A stretch of 52,913 nucleotides of DNA from Austwickia sp039812465 (GCA_039812465.1 JBDIAS010000004.1:1-52913), one strand, 5' to 3'; positions 39,393 to 47,952 are shown, counted from the stretch's first letter. Translations and numbers: made by a program. The notes: generated by a model from the letters alone, not told the origin.

Positions 39393-40883
39393 TCAGCCGC
39401 GCCCGCGGGGCAGGTCCCAGGTGTGCACCGGCCGGTTGGCCTCGACGTGGTCGAGGTAGACGGCGAGCATCTGGCGCAGCGCCTCGGCGCGCTCCAGCCC
39501 GCGCTGCTCGTAGCGGCGGACGGCCTCGACCTGCCACGACGCGCCGTTCTGGCGGCGCACGCAGCGGCCCTCGATGACCCCGAGGTAGTGGTCGACGGCG
39601 CGGGCCGAGACGCCCCGCTCGTCCAGGCCCTGGGCCGCCAGGGGAAGCAGGTGCCGCAGGATCAGCTCCTCGACGGTGACGGTGGCGTACCCCGGCCAGT
39701 ACATCCGCGCGAAGATCCCCTCCCGCGCGCCGGCGAGGAAGTTGGACTCCGCCGCGGAGAAGCTCATCTGGCTCCACACCGGGCGGCGCTCGGCGGCGAG
39801 CACCGCGACCAGCCCGTAGTAGAACGCGGCGTTCGCGACCATGTCCACGGCCGTCGGGCCGCTGGGCAGCACGCGGTTCTCCACCCGCAGGTGCGGCACG
39901 CCCCCGGCGGTGTCGTAGATGGGCCGGTTCCAGCGGTAGATCGTGCCGTTGTGCAGCATCAGCTCCGACAGCTGCGGGGCCGTACCCGAGTCCAGGACCG
40001 CGAGCGGGTCCTCGTCGGTGGTCTCGGGCAGCAGGGCGGGGTAGTAGCTGACGTTGTCCTCGAAGAGGTCGAAGATCGAGGTGATCCAGCGGTCCCCGAA
40101 GTAAACCCGGGGCCGCACCCCCTGGTTGGCGAGCTCGATCGAGCGGGTGTCGGTCGCCTGGCGGAAGAGCTCGATGCGGGTCTCGTGCCACAGCGAGCGC
40201 CCGCACAGGAACGGCCCGTTGGCGGCGATCGCCACCTGCGGGCCCGCGATGGCCTGCGCGGCGTTCCAGGCGTGCGCAAAGCGATTCGGCGCCACCTGCA
40301 GGTGCAGCTGCAGGGACGTGCAGCCGGCCTCGGGGGCGATCGTCTCGCTGTAGAAAGACAAGCGCTCGCCCGTCGGGCCCTCGATGTCGATGAGGATGTC
40401 CTCGCCGCGCGCGCGCATGATGGCGTCGTTCAGTGCCAGGTAACGGGTGGACTCGCTGAGCCAGCCGGGGCCGAAGTCGTCCACCGTCAGGGTCGGGACG
40501 ATCCCGATGGGGGCGGGGCGCGCGCCGAACTCCTCTCCGGCCGCACGGACCTGGTCCAGACGGCTCAGCAGCTCCTTCTCCAGGCTGAACGCCTCGTCCC
40601 CCTTGAACGCGCGGGGTTCGATGTTCACCTCGAGGTTGAAGGTGCCCAGCTCCGGGACGAACGCCGCATCGTCGAGGTTCTCCAGGACGGCGGCGTTCGT
40701 GCGGCTCGGCGCGAAGTCCTCCCCCACGAGGGTGAACTCCATCTCGAGCCCGGTCGTCGGGTGGGCATCGAAGCTGTGCCCGGCGAGCATCTGCTCGAAG
40801 ACGTCGAGGTCCTGGCGGACCTTCTCGCGATAGCGCTGGCGGTCCCGGTTGCTCCACACCGCGCCGTGCACCTCGGCACCCAT
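39393..40883 (-). CDS. Glutamate-cysteine ligase family (GCS2-like) protein
   Basis: The 496-residue protein belongs to the carboxylate-amine ligase superfamily with GLEMEFTLVGEDFAP, LGTFNLEVNIEPRAF, and SLQLHLQVAPNRFAHAWNAAQAI (in part: SLQLHLQVAPNRFA). A phosphate/ATP-binding core follows. Such proteins join an amino acid to a carboxylate with ATP; actinobacteria use mycothiol rather than glutathione, so glutamyl-cysteine synthesis is not assured. ATG 40883 begins the conserved part; the open frame extends 38 codons upstream without support. No ligase partner is nearby. Confidence 0.82.
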   Translation of the reverse strand: MGAEVHGAVWSNRDRQRYREKVRQDLDVFEQMLAGHSFDAHPTTGLEMEFTLVGEDFAPSRTNAAVLENLDDAAFVPELGTFNLEVNIEPRAFKGDEAFSLEKELLSRLDQVRAAGEEFGARPAPIGIVPTLTVDDFGPGWLSESTRYLALNDAIMRARGEDILIDIEGPTGERLSFYSETIAPEAGCTSLQLHLQVAPNRFAHAWNAAQAIAGPQVAIAANGPFLCGRSLWHETRIELFRQATDTRSIELANQGVRPRVYFGDRWITSIFDLFEDNVSYYPALLPETTDEDPLAVLDSGTAPQLSELMLHNGTIYRWNRPIYDTAGGVPHLRVENRVLPSGPTAVDMVANAAFYYGLVAVLAAERRPVWSQMSFSAAESNFLAGAREGIFARMYWPGYATVTVEELILRHLLPLAAQGLDERGVSARAVDHYLGVIEGRCVRRQNGASWQVEAVRRYEQRGLERAEALRQMLAVYLDHVEANRPVHTWDLPRGRG

Positions 40884-41000
40884 GTCGTTGCCACCCCCGT
40901 TCGGGCCGGTCGTCTGCGAGAAGGCCGCGGCCGTCAGGCGTACGACCGTCCGTGTCGCACCCGAGCAAACCACACGAACTGACCGGCGCGCACACACACC

Positions 41001-41026
41001 GGGCGCGGTCGTTCCCGGCCGCGCCC
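41001..41026 (-). terminator. Terminator of gcvP
   Basis: GGGCGCGG (41001-41008) pairs with CCGCGCCC (41019-41026) over a 10-nt loop, just past the gcvP stop on the minus strand. Confidence 0.55.
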
Positions 41027-41036
41027 CCGCGGCGGA

Positions 41037-43973
41037 TCAGTCAGCCTCGGGCATGGGCGGGCAGGAGCAGACAAGGTGTCGGTCCCCGTAGGCGCCGTCG
41101 ATCCGGGCGACCGGGGGCCAGTACTTGGCGACGCGGTCCACGCCGGGCGGGTAGACGGCGCGCTCCCGGTCGTACTCCCGCTCCCATGGGTCGAGGAGGC
41201 AGTGCGCCGGGTGCGGCGCCCCGCGCAGCGGCGAGGCGGCCAGCGCGATCTCGCCGTCGGCCACGTGGCGGATCTCCTCGCGGATCTCGATCAGCGCGTC
41301 GCAGAACCGGTCCAGCTCACGCAGGTTCTCGCTCTCCGTCGGCTCGACCATGAGGGTGCCGGGCACGGGGAAGCTCATCGTCGGGGCGTGGAACCCGTAG
41401 TCGATCAGGCGCTTGGCGACGTCCTCCACGCTCACGCCGGTCGCCTTCGTCAGCGGGCGCAGGTCGAGGATGCACTCGTGGGCAACCAGCCCGCCCGGCC
41501 CGCTGTAGAGGACCGGGTAGTGCTCCCGCAGCCGGGCCGCGACGTAGTTGGCGTTCAGGACCGCCACCTGCGTGGCGCGGCGGAGCCCGTCGGTGCCCAT
41601 CAGGCGGATGTACGCCCACGAGATCGGGAGGACCCCGACGGACCCGTACGGCGCGGACGCGATCGGGCCGCTGCCGGTGACCGGACCCGCGTCCGGATCC
41701 AGGGGGTGGTTCGGCAGGAACGGCGCCAGGTGCTCCCGGACCGCGACCGGACCGACCCCGGGACCTCCACCGCCATGCGGGACGCTGAACGTCTTGTGAA
41801 GGTTGAGGTGGCTGGCGTCGCCGCCCATCCGCCCCGGCCGGGCGAGGCCCACCAGGGCGTTCATGTTCGCCCCGTCGATGTACACCTGCCCGCCCGCGGC
41901 GTGGACCCGCTCGCACAACTCGCCCAGCGAGTCCTCGTACACGCCGTGAGTGGAGGGGTACGTGACCATCGCGGCCGCGATCCTCTCGCCGTGCTGTGCC
42001 AGCTTCTCCGCGAGATCCGCCAGGTCCACGCCCCCGTCCGGCGCGGTCCGGACCACGACCACGCGCAGGCCGGCGAGGACGGCGCTGGCGGCGTTGGTCC
42101 CGTGCGCGCTCGCGGGGATGAGGCACACGTCGCGGTGCCCCTCCCCGCGCGCGGCGTGGTACCCGCGGATGGCCAGTAGGCCCGCCAGCTCGCCCGCGGC
42201 GCCGGAGTTGGGCTGGACGCTCACGGCGTCGTACCCCGTCAACTCCGCGAGCCAGCGCTGCAGATCCGCCACGAGGGCGCGGCTGCCGGCCATCTGGTCG
42301 GCAGGCGCGAACGGGTGGACCTCGGCCAGTTCGGGCCACGTAATAGCTTGCATCTCAACTGCAGCGTTAAGCTTCATCGTGCAGCTACCCAGGGGGATCA
42401 TCCCCCGGTCGAGGGCGTAATCCCGGTCGGCGAGCCGCCGCAGGTAGCGCATCATCTCGGTTTCGGAGTGGTACGCGTGGAACTCGGCGGCGCGCAGGTA
42501 ATCGCTCGTCCGCCGCAGCTCCACGGGCCAGTCGGGGGAGGCCTCGCCCGCGCCCTCCTTCGCCGAGCTGTCGTTGGTGCGGACCCCGAAGGCCGTCAGC
42601 ACCCGCGCGACGTCGCGGGCCGTCGTCGTCTCGTCGAGGCTGAACGCCACCGTGTCCGCGTCGACGCGCCACAGGTTGTAGCCGGCGTCCAGGGCGGCCG
42701 CCATGACCTCCGCGGCCCGCCCGGGCACCCGTACCGTGAGCCGGTCGAAGAAGGGGTCGCCGGTCAGCTCCAGGCCCGCGCCCGTCAGGGCCGCCGCCGC
42801 GGCGCGCGCGTGGGCGTGCACGCGCGCCGCGATGCGCCGCAGCCCGTCGGGACCGTGGTAGACGGCGTACATGGCGGCCAGGATCGCGAGCAGGACTTGC
42901 GCGGTGCAGATGTTGCTGGTCGCCTTCTCGCGGCGAATGTGCTGCTCGCGGGTCTGCACGGCCAGCCGGTACGCAGGCGCGCCGAGCGCGTCGACGCTGA
43001 CGCCCACCAGGCGGCCGGGCATGGCCCGGACCAACCCCTCACGGACCGCCAGGTACGCCGCGTGCGGCCCCCCGCACATCATCGGCACCCCGAAGCGCTG
43101 GGTCGTGCCGACCGCCAGGTCGGCGCCCCACTCCCCCGGCGGGACCAGCAGCGTCAGGGCGAGCAGGTCGGCCGCCGCGGCCACCAGCCCGCCCGCCTCG
43201 TGGACCGCAGCGGCCAGCGCGGTCCAGTCCCGCACCGATCCGTCCGCACCCGGCACCTGCACGATGGCGCCGAACACGGGACGCCCGCCGGCACGCTCCT
43301 CGACCTGCGCAGCGGAGGCGACGCTGCGCAGGTCGGCGACGACCACGTCGATGCGCAGCGGCTCGGCCCGCGCCCGCAGCACCGCGGCGCTCTGCGGCAG
43401 GATCTGGGCGTCGACGAGGAGGACCGCGTCCTGCGGCGCCTTCGAGACGCGCCGCATCAGGGTCATCGCCTCGGCGGTCGCGCTCGACTCGTCCAGCAGC
43501 GACGCGTTGGCGATGTCAAGCCCCGTCAGGTCGGCCACCATCGTCTGGAACAGCAGGAGCGCCTCGAGCCGACCCTGGGAGATCTCGGGCTGATAGGGCG
43601 TGTACGCCGTGTACCAGGCGGGGTTTTCCAGGACGCACCGCTGCACCACGGGGGGCAGCACCGTGCCGTGGAACCCCAGGCCGATCAGCGAGGTCACCCG
43701 GCGGTTGCGCGCGGCGAGGGCTCGCAGCTCCTCCAGGACGGCCTGCTCGCTGGGCGCCGCCGGCAGGTCGCACGCGCCGACCGGGTCCCTCGGCCCGTTC
43801 CGCAGCCCGTCCCGCAGCCCGTCCCGCAGCGCGGCGTCGATCAGCGCGTCGAGCGAGCGGTGCCCGACCGCCTCGAGCATGGCGGCCACTGCCTCGGGGT
43901 CCGGGCCGATGTGGCGCGCGGCGAAGGCGGGCAGGTTGGCGCGATTCCCGGGCGGGGAGGAGGGGAGCGGCAT
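41037..43973 (-). CDS. gcvP: Glycine dehydrogenase (decarboxylating), P protein
   Basis: This PLP enzyme releases CO2 from glycine and passes the aminomethyl group to the lipoyl arm of GcvH. The 978-residue protein is a full-length fused P protein: an N-terminal half (HIGPDPEAVAAMLEAVG, YTPYQPEISQGRLEALL) and a C-terminal half with the PLP lysine in HLNLHKTF, followed by GGGGPGVGP. An Arg/Asp/Gly repeat near residues 48-60 comes from 12-bp duplications (LRDGLRDGLRNGPRD). No gcvT lies in the window; gcvH is 3 kb upstream in the same strand. Confidence 0.97.
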   Translation of the reverse strand: MPLPSSPPGNRANLPAFAARHIGPDPEAVAAMLEAVGHRSLDALIDAALRDGLRDGLRNGPRDPVGACDLPAAPSEQAVLEELRALAARNRRVTSLIGLGFHGTVLPPVVQRCVLENPAWYTAYTPYQPEISQGRLEALLLFQTMVADLTGLDIANASLLDESSATAEAMTLMRRVSKAPQDAVLLVDAQILPQSAAVLRARAEPLRIDVVVADLRSVASAAQVEERAGGRPVFGAIVQVPGADGSVRDWTALAAAVHEAGGLVAAAADLLALTLLVPPGEWGADLAVGTTQRFGVPMMCGGPHAAYLAVREGLVRAMPGRLVGVSVDALGAPAYRLAVQTREQHIRREKATSNICTAQVLLAILAAMYAVYHGPDGLRRIAARVHAHARAAAAALTGAGLELTGDPFFDRLTVRVPGRAAEVMAAALDAGYNLWRVDADTVAFSLDETTTARDVARVLTAFGVRTNDSSAKEGAGEASPDWPVELRRTSDYLRAAEFHAYHSETEMMRYLRRLADRDYALDRGMIPLGSCTMKLNAAVEMQAITWPELAEVHPFAPADQMAGSRALVADLQRWLAELTGYDAVSVQPNSGAAGELAGLLAIRGYHAARGEGHRDVCLIPASAHGTNAASAVLAGLRVVVVRTAPDGGVDLADLAEKLAQHGERIAAAMVTYPSTHGVYEDSLGELCERVHAAGGQVYIDGANMNALVGLARPGRMGGDASHLNLHKTFSVPHGGGGPGVGPVAVREHLAPFLPNHPLDPDAGPVTGSGPIASAPYGSVGVLPISWAYIRLMGTDGLRRATQVAVLNANYVAARLREHYPVLYSGPGGLVAHECILDLRPLTKATGVSVEDVAKRLIDYGFHAPTMSFPVPGTLMVEPTESENLRELDRFCDALIEIREEIRHVADGEIALAASPLRGAPHPAHCLLDPWEREYDRERAVYPPGVDRVAKYWPPVARIDGAYGDRHLVCSCPPMPEAD

Positions 43974-44038
43974 GGGGCGATCCTCTCAGCCCCGATCGGA
44001 CCGCCCGTACGCGGTGTGGTCCGCCCGTTACCCCCGGG

Positions 44039-44617
44039 TCAGCTGATCCGGCGGGCGCGGCGCCGCGCCGCGAGCTGGTCGCCCTCGTGCTCCAGATCCT
44101 CGTCGTCTTGCTCGACGCGCTCCGTCGGCAGCTGGGCGAGGTCTCCCTCCACCTCGCGCCACACGCGACCGACGGCGATCCCGAAGACGCCCTGGCCGCC
44201 CTGGACCAGGTCGATCACCTCGTCGGTGGAGGTGCATTCGTAGACGGACGCCCCGTCGCTCATCAGCGTGATCTGCGCCAGGTCGTCGACGCCGCGCTCG
44301 CGCAGGTGCTCGACGGCGACGCGGATCTGCTGCAGGGAGACGCCGGTGTCCAGCAGCCTCTTGACCACCTTGAGCACCAGGACGTCGCGGAAACCGTACA
44401 GCCGTTGCGTCCCGGACCCCCCGGCAGAGCGCACCGACGGCTCGACCAAGCCGGTGCGCGCCCAGTAGTCCAGCTGCCGGTACGTGATCCCCGCCGCCCG
44501 CTGGGCGATCGGCCCCCGGTATCCCGCGTGGGCGTCGAGCTGCGGCAGGTCGTCGTCGAACAGCACGCCCTGGGCGCCCGCCGTCTCGCGGCCCTTCGCC
44601 TCGTTCGCCTCGACCAC
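44039..44617 (-). CDS. MerR-family regulator (Rv1830-like)
   Basis: The 192-residue protein has a MerR winged HTH (GITYRQLDYWARTGLVEPSVR, GTQRLYGFRDVLVLKVVKRLLDTGVSL, quoted in parts) and no metal-binding Cys loop. It sits between gcvP and the bifunctional nuclease exactly as Rv1830 does in M. tuberculosis. GTG 44617 is preferred over ATG 44638, because GAAGGAG lies 5 bp before it. A perfect inverted repeat upstream (44739-44761) is a likely site of autoregulation. Confidence 0.9.
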   Translation of the reverse strand: MVEANEAKGRETAGAQGVLFDDDLPQLDAHAGYRGPIAQRAAGITYRQLDYWARTGLVEPSVRSAGGSGTQRLYGFRDVLVLKVVKRLLDTGVSLQQIRVAVEHLRERGVDDLAQITLMSDGASVYECTSTDEVIDLVQGGQGVFGIAVGRVWREVEGDLAQLPTERVEQDDEDLEHEGDQLAARRRARRIS

Positions 44618-44738
44618 GGCATCTCCTTCATTCCGCATCCGCTACCTGCGGCGACATCTCGACCGTACGAGCACCCCCGGACCACGTCAACGACCGCGCC
44701 CGCGACACGCCGAAGCCGACGTTCAGCTCCCGTACCTA

Positions 44739-44761
44739 CTAACCCTCACGTTAAGGGTTAG
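44739..44761. promoter_or_regulatory. Perfect inverted repeat upstream of the MerR gene
   Basis: CTAACCCT (44739-44746) and AGGGTTAG (44754-44761) are exact reverse complements around CACGTTA. On the minus strand it is followed by TAGGTA, a possible -10. MerR proteins bind such dyads between -35 and -10. Confidence 0.55.
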
Positions 44762-44837
44762 CCCCATCCCTCACCGGTGATGCTCAGCCCGGCAACCGCG
44801 CTGAGCCCCGCGACAACGTCCTGACCTGCACGGACCC

Positions 44838-45356
44838 TCACGCGTCGGGCCGCTCCGCAGGACCCTCACCCGGGCCCTCCTCGGTTCCCTCCCCCGTGAC
44901 GAAGTCTTCCGCAGACACCTGGTCCAGGAACTCCCGGAACCGCTCCACCTCGTCGTCCTCGTCCTCGGTCACGGCGATTCCGGCCTCGTCCATGAGGGAT
45001 TCGACGGCCCGGATCGGCGCGTTCGTCCGCAGCGCCAGGGCGATCCCGTCGGAGGTGCGCGAGTTCACGTGCACCCCGTTGTCGAAGACGAGTTCCGCGT
45101 GGAAGATGCTGTCCTTCAGCTCCACGATGCGGACCTCCACCACGGACCGCCCGAGGGCGTTGATCACGCTCGCGAGCAGGTCGTGCGTGAGCGGCCGGGG
45201 CGGGATCACGCCCTGTTGGGCGTAGGCGATGGCGGCCGCCTCAGCGGCCCCGACCCAGATGGGCAGGTACCGGTCCCCGTCCCGCTCCCGCAAGAGCACG
45301 ATGGGCTGATTCGTCGGCATCTCGACGCGCACGCCGAGGACATCGAGGTCCTTCAC
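44838..45356 (-). CDS. Bifunctional nuclease-domain protein (DUF151, Rv1829-like)
   Basis: The 172-residue protein matches the bifunctional nuclease family: VEMPTNQPIVLLRERDGDRYLPIWVGAAEAAAIA, then PRPLTHDLLASVINALG and DNGVHVNSRTSDGIALALRTNAPI (in parts). Family members have been reported as nucleases, but the biological role is not settled. GTG 45356 aligns with the start of homologues and lies 7 nt after TATCGT (45369-45364), a leaderless arrangement. An acidic/Gly/Pro tail follows the domain. Confidence 0.85.
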   Translation of the reverse strand: MKDLDVLGVRVEMPTNQPIVLLRERDGDRYLPIWVGAAEAAAIAYAQQGVIPPRPLTHDLLASVINALGRSVVEVRIVELKDSIFHAELVFDNGVHVNSRTSDGIALALRTNAPIRAVESLMDEAGIAVTEDEDDEVERFREFLDQVSAEDFVTGEGTEEGPGEGPAERPDA

Positions 45357-45415
45357 ACCACTCACGATACGTCGCCCGGGGCCGCCCCGCCCCCCTCCGC
45401 TTTTTGCGGGGCACC

Positions 45416-46126
45416 TCACCGCCGGGACAGGCCGGCCTTCACGAGCGCGGCGTGCAGGGCGAGGCACTGGTGCAAGAGGTCGGCCTGGAGCGCGTCCGCG
45501 CGCTCGTCGCCGCGGCGCCGGGCGGGCGCGAGCACCTGGTCCGCCAACCCGATCTCCCGCTCCGCGGCCGTGCGGAAGGGGCGCAGGTGCCGCGCCTCGA
45601 TGCCGTAGGAGGCCAGGGCGGCCGCCGCGGCGGCGACCGGCAGCGCGCTCGCTTCGAAGAGCCCGTCGGCGTCGGGCCGGAGCAGCCCGTACGTGACCAG
45701 AGCGGCCAGCGTCGTCTCGTCCAGGCCGCTGCTGCGGCAGATCTCCTCGCCGGTCAAGCGCAACGCGCTGGCGTCGGCGGCGAAGTAGTCCGCGGCCGGC
45801 ACGTCCGGATCCGCCGGCGGCGCCGGGACGTGGGCGCGGGTCGCCTCCGGCGGGGGCGCCTCCAGGCCGCGGTCCATCGCGTCCAACGCCTCACGGATCA
45901 CCTTCAGCGGCCAGAACCGCTCCCGCTGGGCGGTCAGGATGTAGCGCAGCCGCGCGATGTCGTCGGGGCTGTAGACCCGGTAGCCGGACGCCGTGCGTCC
46001 CGGGGCCAGCAGCCCCTCGGACTCCAAGAACCGGATCTTCGAGATGCTGACGTCGGGGAAATCGGGGGTGAGCAGGTTCAGGACAGCACCGATCGTCAGC
46101 TTGCCCGAACCGGACGACTCGGCCAC
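45416..46126 (-). CDS. ftsR: MerR-family regulator FtsR (Rv1828-like)
   Basis: The 236-residue protein has the unusual MerR start KLTIGAVLNLLTPDFPDVSISKIRFLESEGLLAP (in part: VSISKIRFLESEGLL) with GYRVYSPDDIARLRYIL. FtsR in Corynebacterium regulates ftsZ and division, and Rv1828 is its mycobacterial relative. It lies between garA and the bifunctional nuclease, as in M. tuberculosis. The effector domain contains Ala-rich helices. It starts 18 bp after garA, so they share an operon. Confidence 0.92.
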   Translation of the reverse strand: MAESSGSGKLTIGAVLNLLTPDFPDVSISKIRFLESEGLLAPGRTASGYRVYSPDDIARLRYILTAQRERFWPLKVIREALDAMDRGLEAPPPEATRAHVPAPPADPDVPAADYFAADASALRLTGEEICRSSGLDETTLAALVTYGLLRPDADGLFEASALPVAAAAAALASYGIEARHLRPFRTAAEREIGLADQVLAPARRRGDERADALQADLLHQCLALHAALVKAGLSRR

Positions 46127-46144
46127 GCTGCCCTCCCGCTCCCG

Positions 46145-46648
46145 TCAGCTCTCGCCGCGGGCGGAGGTGTAGAACACGAGCCGGAACTTGCCGATCTGCA
46201 CCTCGTCACCCGTGCGCAGCGAGATGTGATCGACGAGCTCGCGGTTGACGTACGTGCCGTTGAGCGAGCCCACGTCGCGCACCAGGAACGCGTCGCCGTC
46301 CTGCTCGAAGAGGGCGTGCTTGCGCGAGACGGTCACGTCGTCGAGGAAGATGTCGCTGTCCGGGTGCCGCCCCACGGTCGTGAGCGGGGCGTCCAGCAGG
46401 AAGCGCGCGCCCGCGTTGGGCCCGCGCAGCACGAGGAGCAGCGCCGTCCCGGGACGGAGGGCGTCGATGGTCGCGTGGTCGTCCGTCGACAGGCTGCGGT
46501 CGAGCTCGACCTGAGCCTCCAGGTCGCCGATGCCCGCGAACCGCATCGTCGAGGGATCGCCGGGACGGGCAGACGGCTGCGCCGAATCCCCGGGACGGTC
46601 GAGCGGGCGCTCCGCTCCCGTCTGGGATGGGTCGGTCACGGGGGTCAC
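46145..46648 (-). CDS. garA: FHA-domain metabolic regulator GarA
   Basis: GarA (OdhI) binds and controls 2-oxoglutarate-using enzymes and is switched by Ser/Thr kinase phosphorylation of its N-terminal ETT motif. The FHA domain is complete: VLRGPNAGARFLLDAPLTTVGRHPDSDIFLDDVTVSRKH (in part: TVGRHPDSDIFLDD), then GSLNGTYVNRE and GDEVQIGKFRLVF. The N-terminal half lacks the usual ETTSxF and has PSTMRFAG instead. It lies between gcvH and ftsR, as in mycobacteria. GTG 46648 has AGGA 4 bp upstream. Confidence 0.92.
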   Translation of the reverse strand: MTPVTDPSQTGAERPLDRPGDSAQPSARPGDPSTMRFAGIGDLEAQVELDRSLSTDDHATIDALRPGTALLLVLRGPNAGARFLLDAPLTTVGRHPDSDIFLDDVTVSRKHALFEQDGDAFLVRDVGSLNGTYVNRELVDHISLRTGDEVQIGKFRLVFYTSARGES

Positions 46649-46743
46649 CTCTTCCTGGGGGTTCTTGCGTCGATCGTACGAATGCCAGGCCCGGCCGTCC
46701 GGACCGGTGGCAGACCACCGTCGGATGCGCGATGTGGGGGATC

Positions 46744-46749
46744 AGACTA
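46744..46749 (-). promoter_or_regulatory. Candidate -10 element for garA
   Basis: TAGTCT on the minus strand, within GGGATAGTCT, about 95 nt upstream of garA and just downstream of the 15-bp array. No -35 is seen. Confidence 0.35.
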
Positions 46750-46785
46750 TCCCATGGGGCGCCGAGGCCTCGCCGCCACCAGGGC

Positions 46786-46860
46786 GTCTGTGGATGGGGC
46801 GTCTGTGGATGGGGCGTCTGTGGATGGGGCGTCTGTGGATGGGGCGTCTGTGGATGGGGC
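46786..46860. repeat. 15-bp tandem repeat, five perfect copies, between gcvH and garA
   Basis: GTCTGTGGATGGGGC is repeated exactly five times (units from 46786, 46801, 46816, 46831, 46846). It lies between the gcvH stop and the garA promoter. Frames through it (for example GVCGW repeats) have no coding support. Confidence 0.95.
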
Positions 46861-46928
46861 GCCGGACGATGGGACTGACGGTACGAGGGCCCGCGGCCGG
46901 GTCGGCGCCCCCGCGGGCATCCGTGGGC

Positions 46929-47318
46929 TCAGGGCAGCTGCGCCATGTAGGCCTCCACGTCGAGGAGCGCCTCCAGGTCGTCGTCTCCGCTCGGGCGCAG
47001 TTCGTACATCCAACCCTGACCGTAGGGGTCCGCGTTGACCAACTCGGGCGTGTCGTTCAGCGCGTTGTTCACGGCGGTGATGGTGCCGGCGACCGGGCTG
47101 AAGATGTCGCTGACCGACTTGGTGGATTCCACCTCTCCGCACGCCGCCCCCGCCGGGACCTCGTCGCCCACGCTCGGCAGGCTCACGAACACCACGTCGC
47201 CGAGCGCGTCCTGGGCGAAGGCCGTGATCCCGATGCGGAGGAGCCCGTCGTCACGGCGCTGCACCCATTCGTGCTCGGGGGTGTAGCGCAGGTCTCGGGG
47301 GTAGTCGAGGTCGCTCAT
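46929..47318 (-). CDS. gcvH: Glycine cleavage system H protein
   Basis: The 129-residue lipoyl carrier protein has the attachment motif GEVESTKSVSDIFSPVAG with the lipoyl lysine in ESTKS. It starts with YTPEHEWVQRRDDGLLRIGIT (in part: YTPEHEWV), the usual GcvH beginning. It carries the aminomethyl group between GcvP, GcvT and GcvL. ATG 47318 is preferred to the longer start, because TACGCT (47330-47325) lies 6 nt before it and makes a leaderless promoter that overlaps the end of the upstream gene. Confidence 0.95.
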   Translation of the reverse strand: MSDLDYPRDLRYTPEHEWVQRRDDGLLRIGITAFAQDALGDVVFVSLPSVGDEVPAGAACGEVESTKSVSDIFSPVAGTITAVNNALNDTPELVNADPYGQGWMYELRPSGDDDLEALLDVEAYMAQLP

Positions 47319-47322
47319 GCGG

Positions 47323-47940
47323 TTAGCGTACGTCCCCCTCGGGCGTCGCTTCACCGCCGGTCGCGGCGCTGATCATCTCGCGCGCCTGGGCCAGGTACAT
47401 CACGAAGGCGAGCCAGTAGAGCCCGAGGCCCCACCAGGCGAAAGCCCACCCCACCGGGAGCACCCACCCGGCCCAGGTGGGCTGCCAGGTCGCGAAGAGG
47501 AGCAGCGGGAACGCATAGAGGAGGTTGAAGGTGGCAGCCTTGCCGACGAAGTTCACCGGCATGCCCCGGTAGCCGACGCGACGCACGCGGCGCACCAGGA
47601 TCGAGCCGGCGAGGTCCCGCAGGAGCAGCGCGGCCACGAACCACCAGGGCAACAGCCCGCGCACCAGGAAGGCGATGAGGGTGGAGAGGATGTAGAGCCG
47701 GTCGGCGACGGGATCCAGCGTCTGGCCCAGCCGGGTGACCTGGTCGAATCGGCGAGCGATCCACCCGTCGACGTAGTCGGTGACCCCCGAGGCGGCGAGC
47801 ACGAGCAGCGCCCAGCCGTCGTGACCGCGCAGGATCAGCACGAGGAAAACCGGAACCCCCACGAGGCGGACCATCGACAACGCGTTGGGGATCGTCCAGA
47901 CCCGGTCGTACGACGAGCGCTCGTCCTGACCCGGGTCCAC
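47323..47940 (-). CDS. CDP-alcohol phosphatidyltransferase (PgsA-like)
   Basis: The 205-residue membrane protein has the CDP-alcohol phosphotransferase motif (DGWIARRFDQVTRLGQTLD, followed by PVADR) and six helices. It transfers a phosphatidyl group from CDP-diacylglycerol to an alcohol, making phosphatidylglycerol phosphate, phosphatidylinositol phosphate or a similar lipid; the acceptor cannot be told. A pgsA-type gene sits near gcvH in M. tuberculosis too. GTG 47940 follows TAGGCT (47952-47947) by 6 nt, a leaderless start. Confidence 0.88.
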   Translation of the reverse strand: MDPGQDERSSYDRVWTIPNALSMVRLVGVPVFLVLILRGHDGWALLVLAASGVTDYVDGWIARRFDQVTRLGQTLDPVADRLYILSTLIAFLVRGLLPWWFVAALLLRDLAGSILVRRVRRVGYRGMPVNFVGKAATFNLLYAFPLLLFATWQPTWAGWVLPVGWAFAWWGLGLYWLAFVMYLAQAREMISAATGGEATPEGDVR

Positions 47941-47946
47941 GTGGCG

Positions 47947-47952
47947 AGCCTA
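47947..47952 (-). promoter_or_regulatory. Leaderless -10 element of the PgsA-like gene
   Basis: TAGGCT on the minus strand, 6 nt before GTG 47940. Same hexamer and spacing type as the Hsp70-like gene. Confidence 0.55.

Noticed and set aside
43974..44038. Glycine riboswitch before gcvP
   Set aside because: The gap is only 65 bp and shows no conserved aptamer sequence; gcvH also appears leaderless.
46786..46860. CRISPR-like array
   Set aside because: Units are directly adjacent with no spacers, and no cas genes are present; it is a plain tandem repeat.
46627..46878. GVCGW-repeat peptide over the 15-bp array
   Set aside because: It comes only from the DNA repeat in a non-coding gap, with no start signal; the opposite strand gives STDAP repeats equally well.
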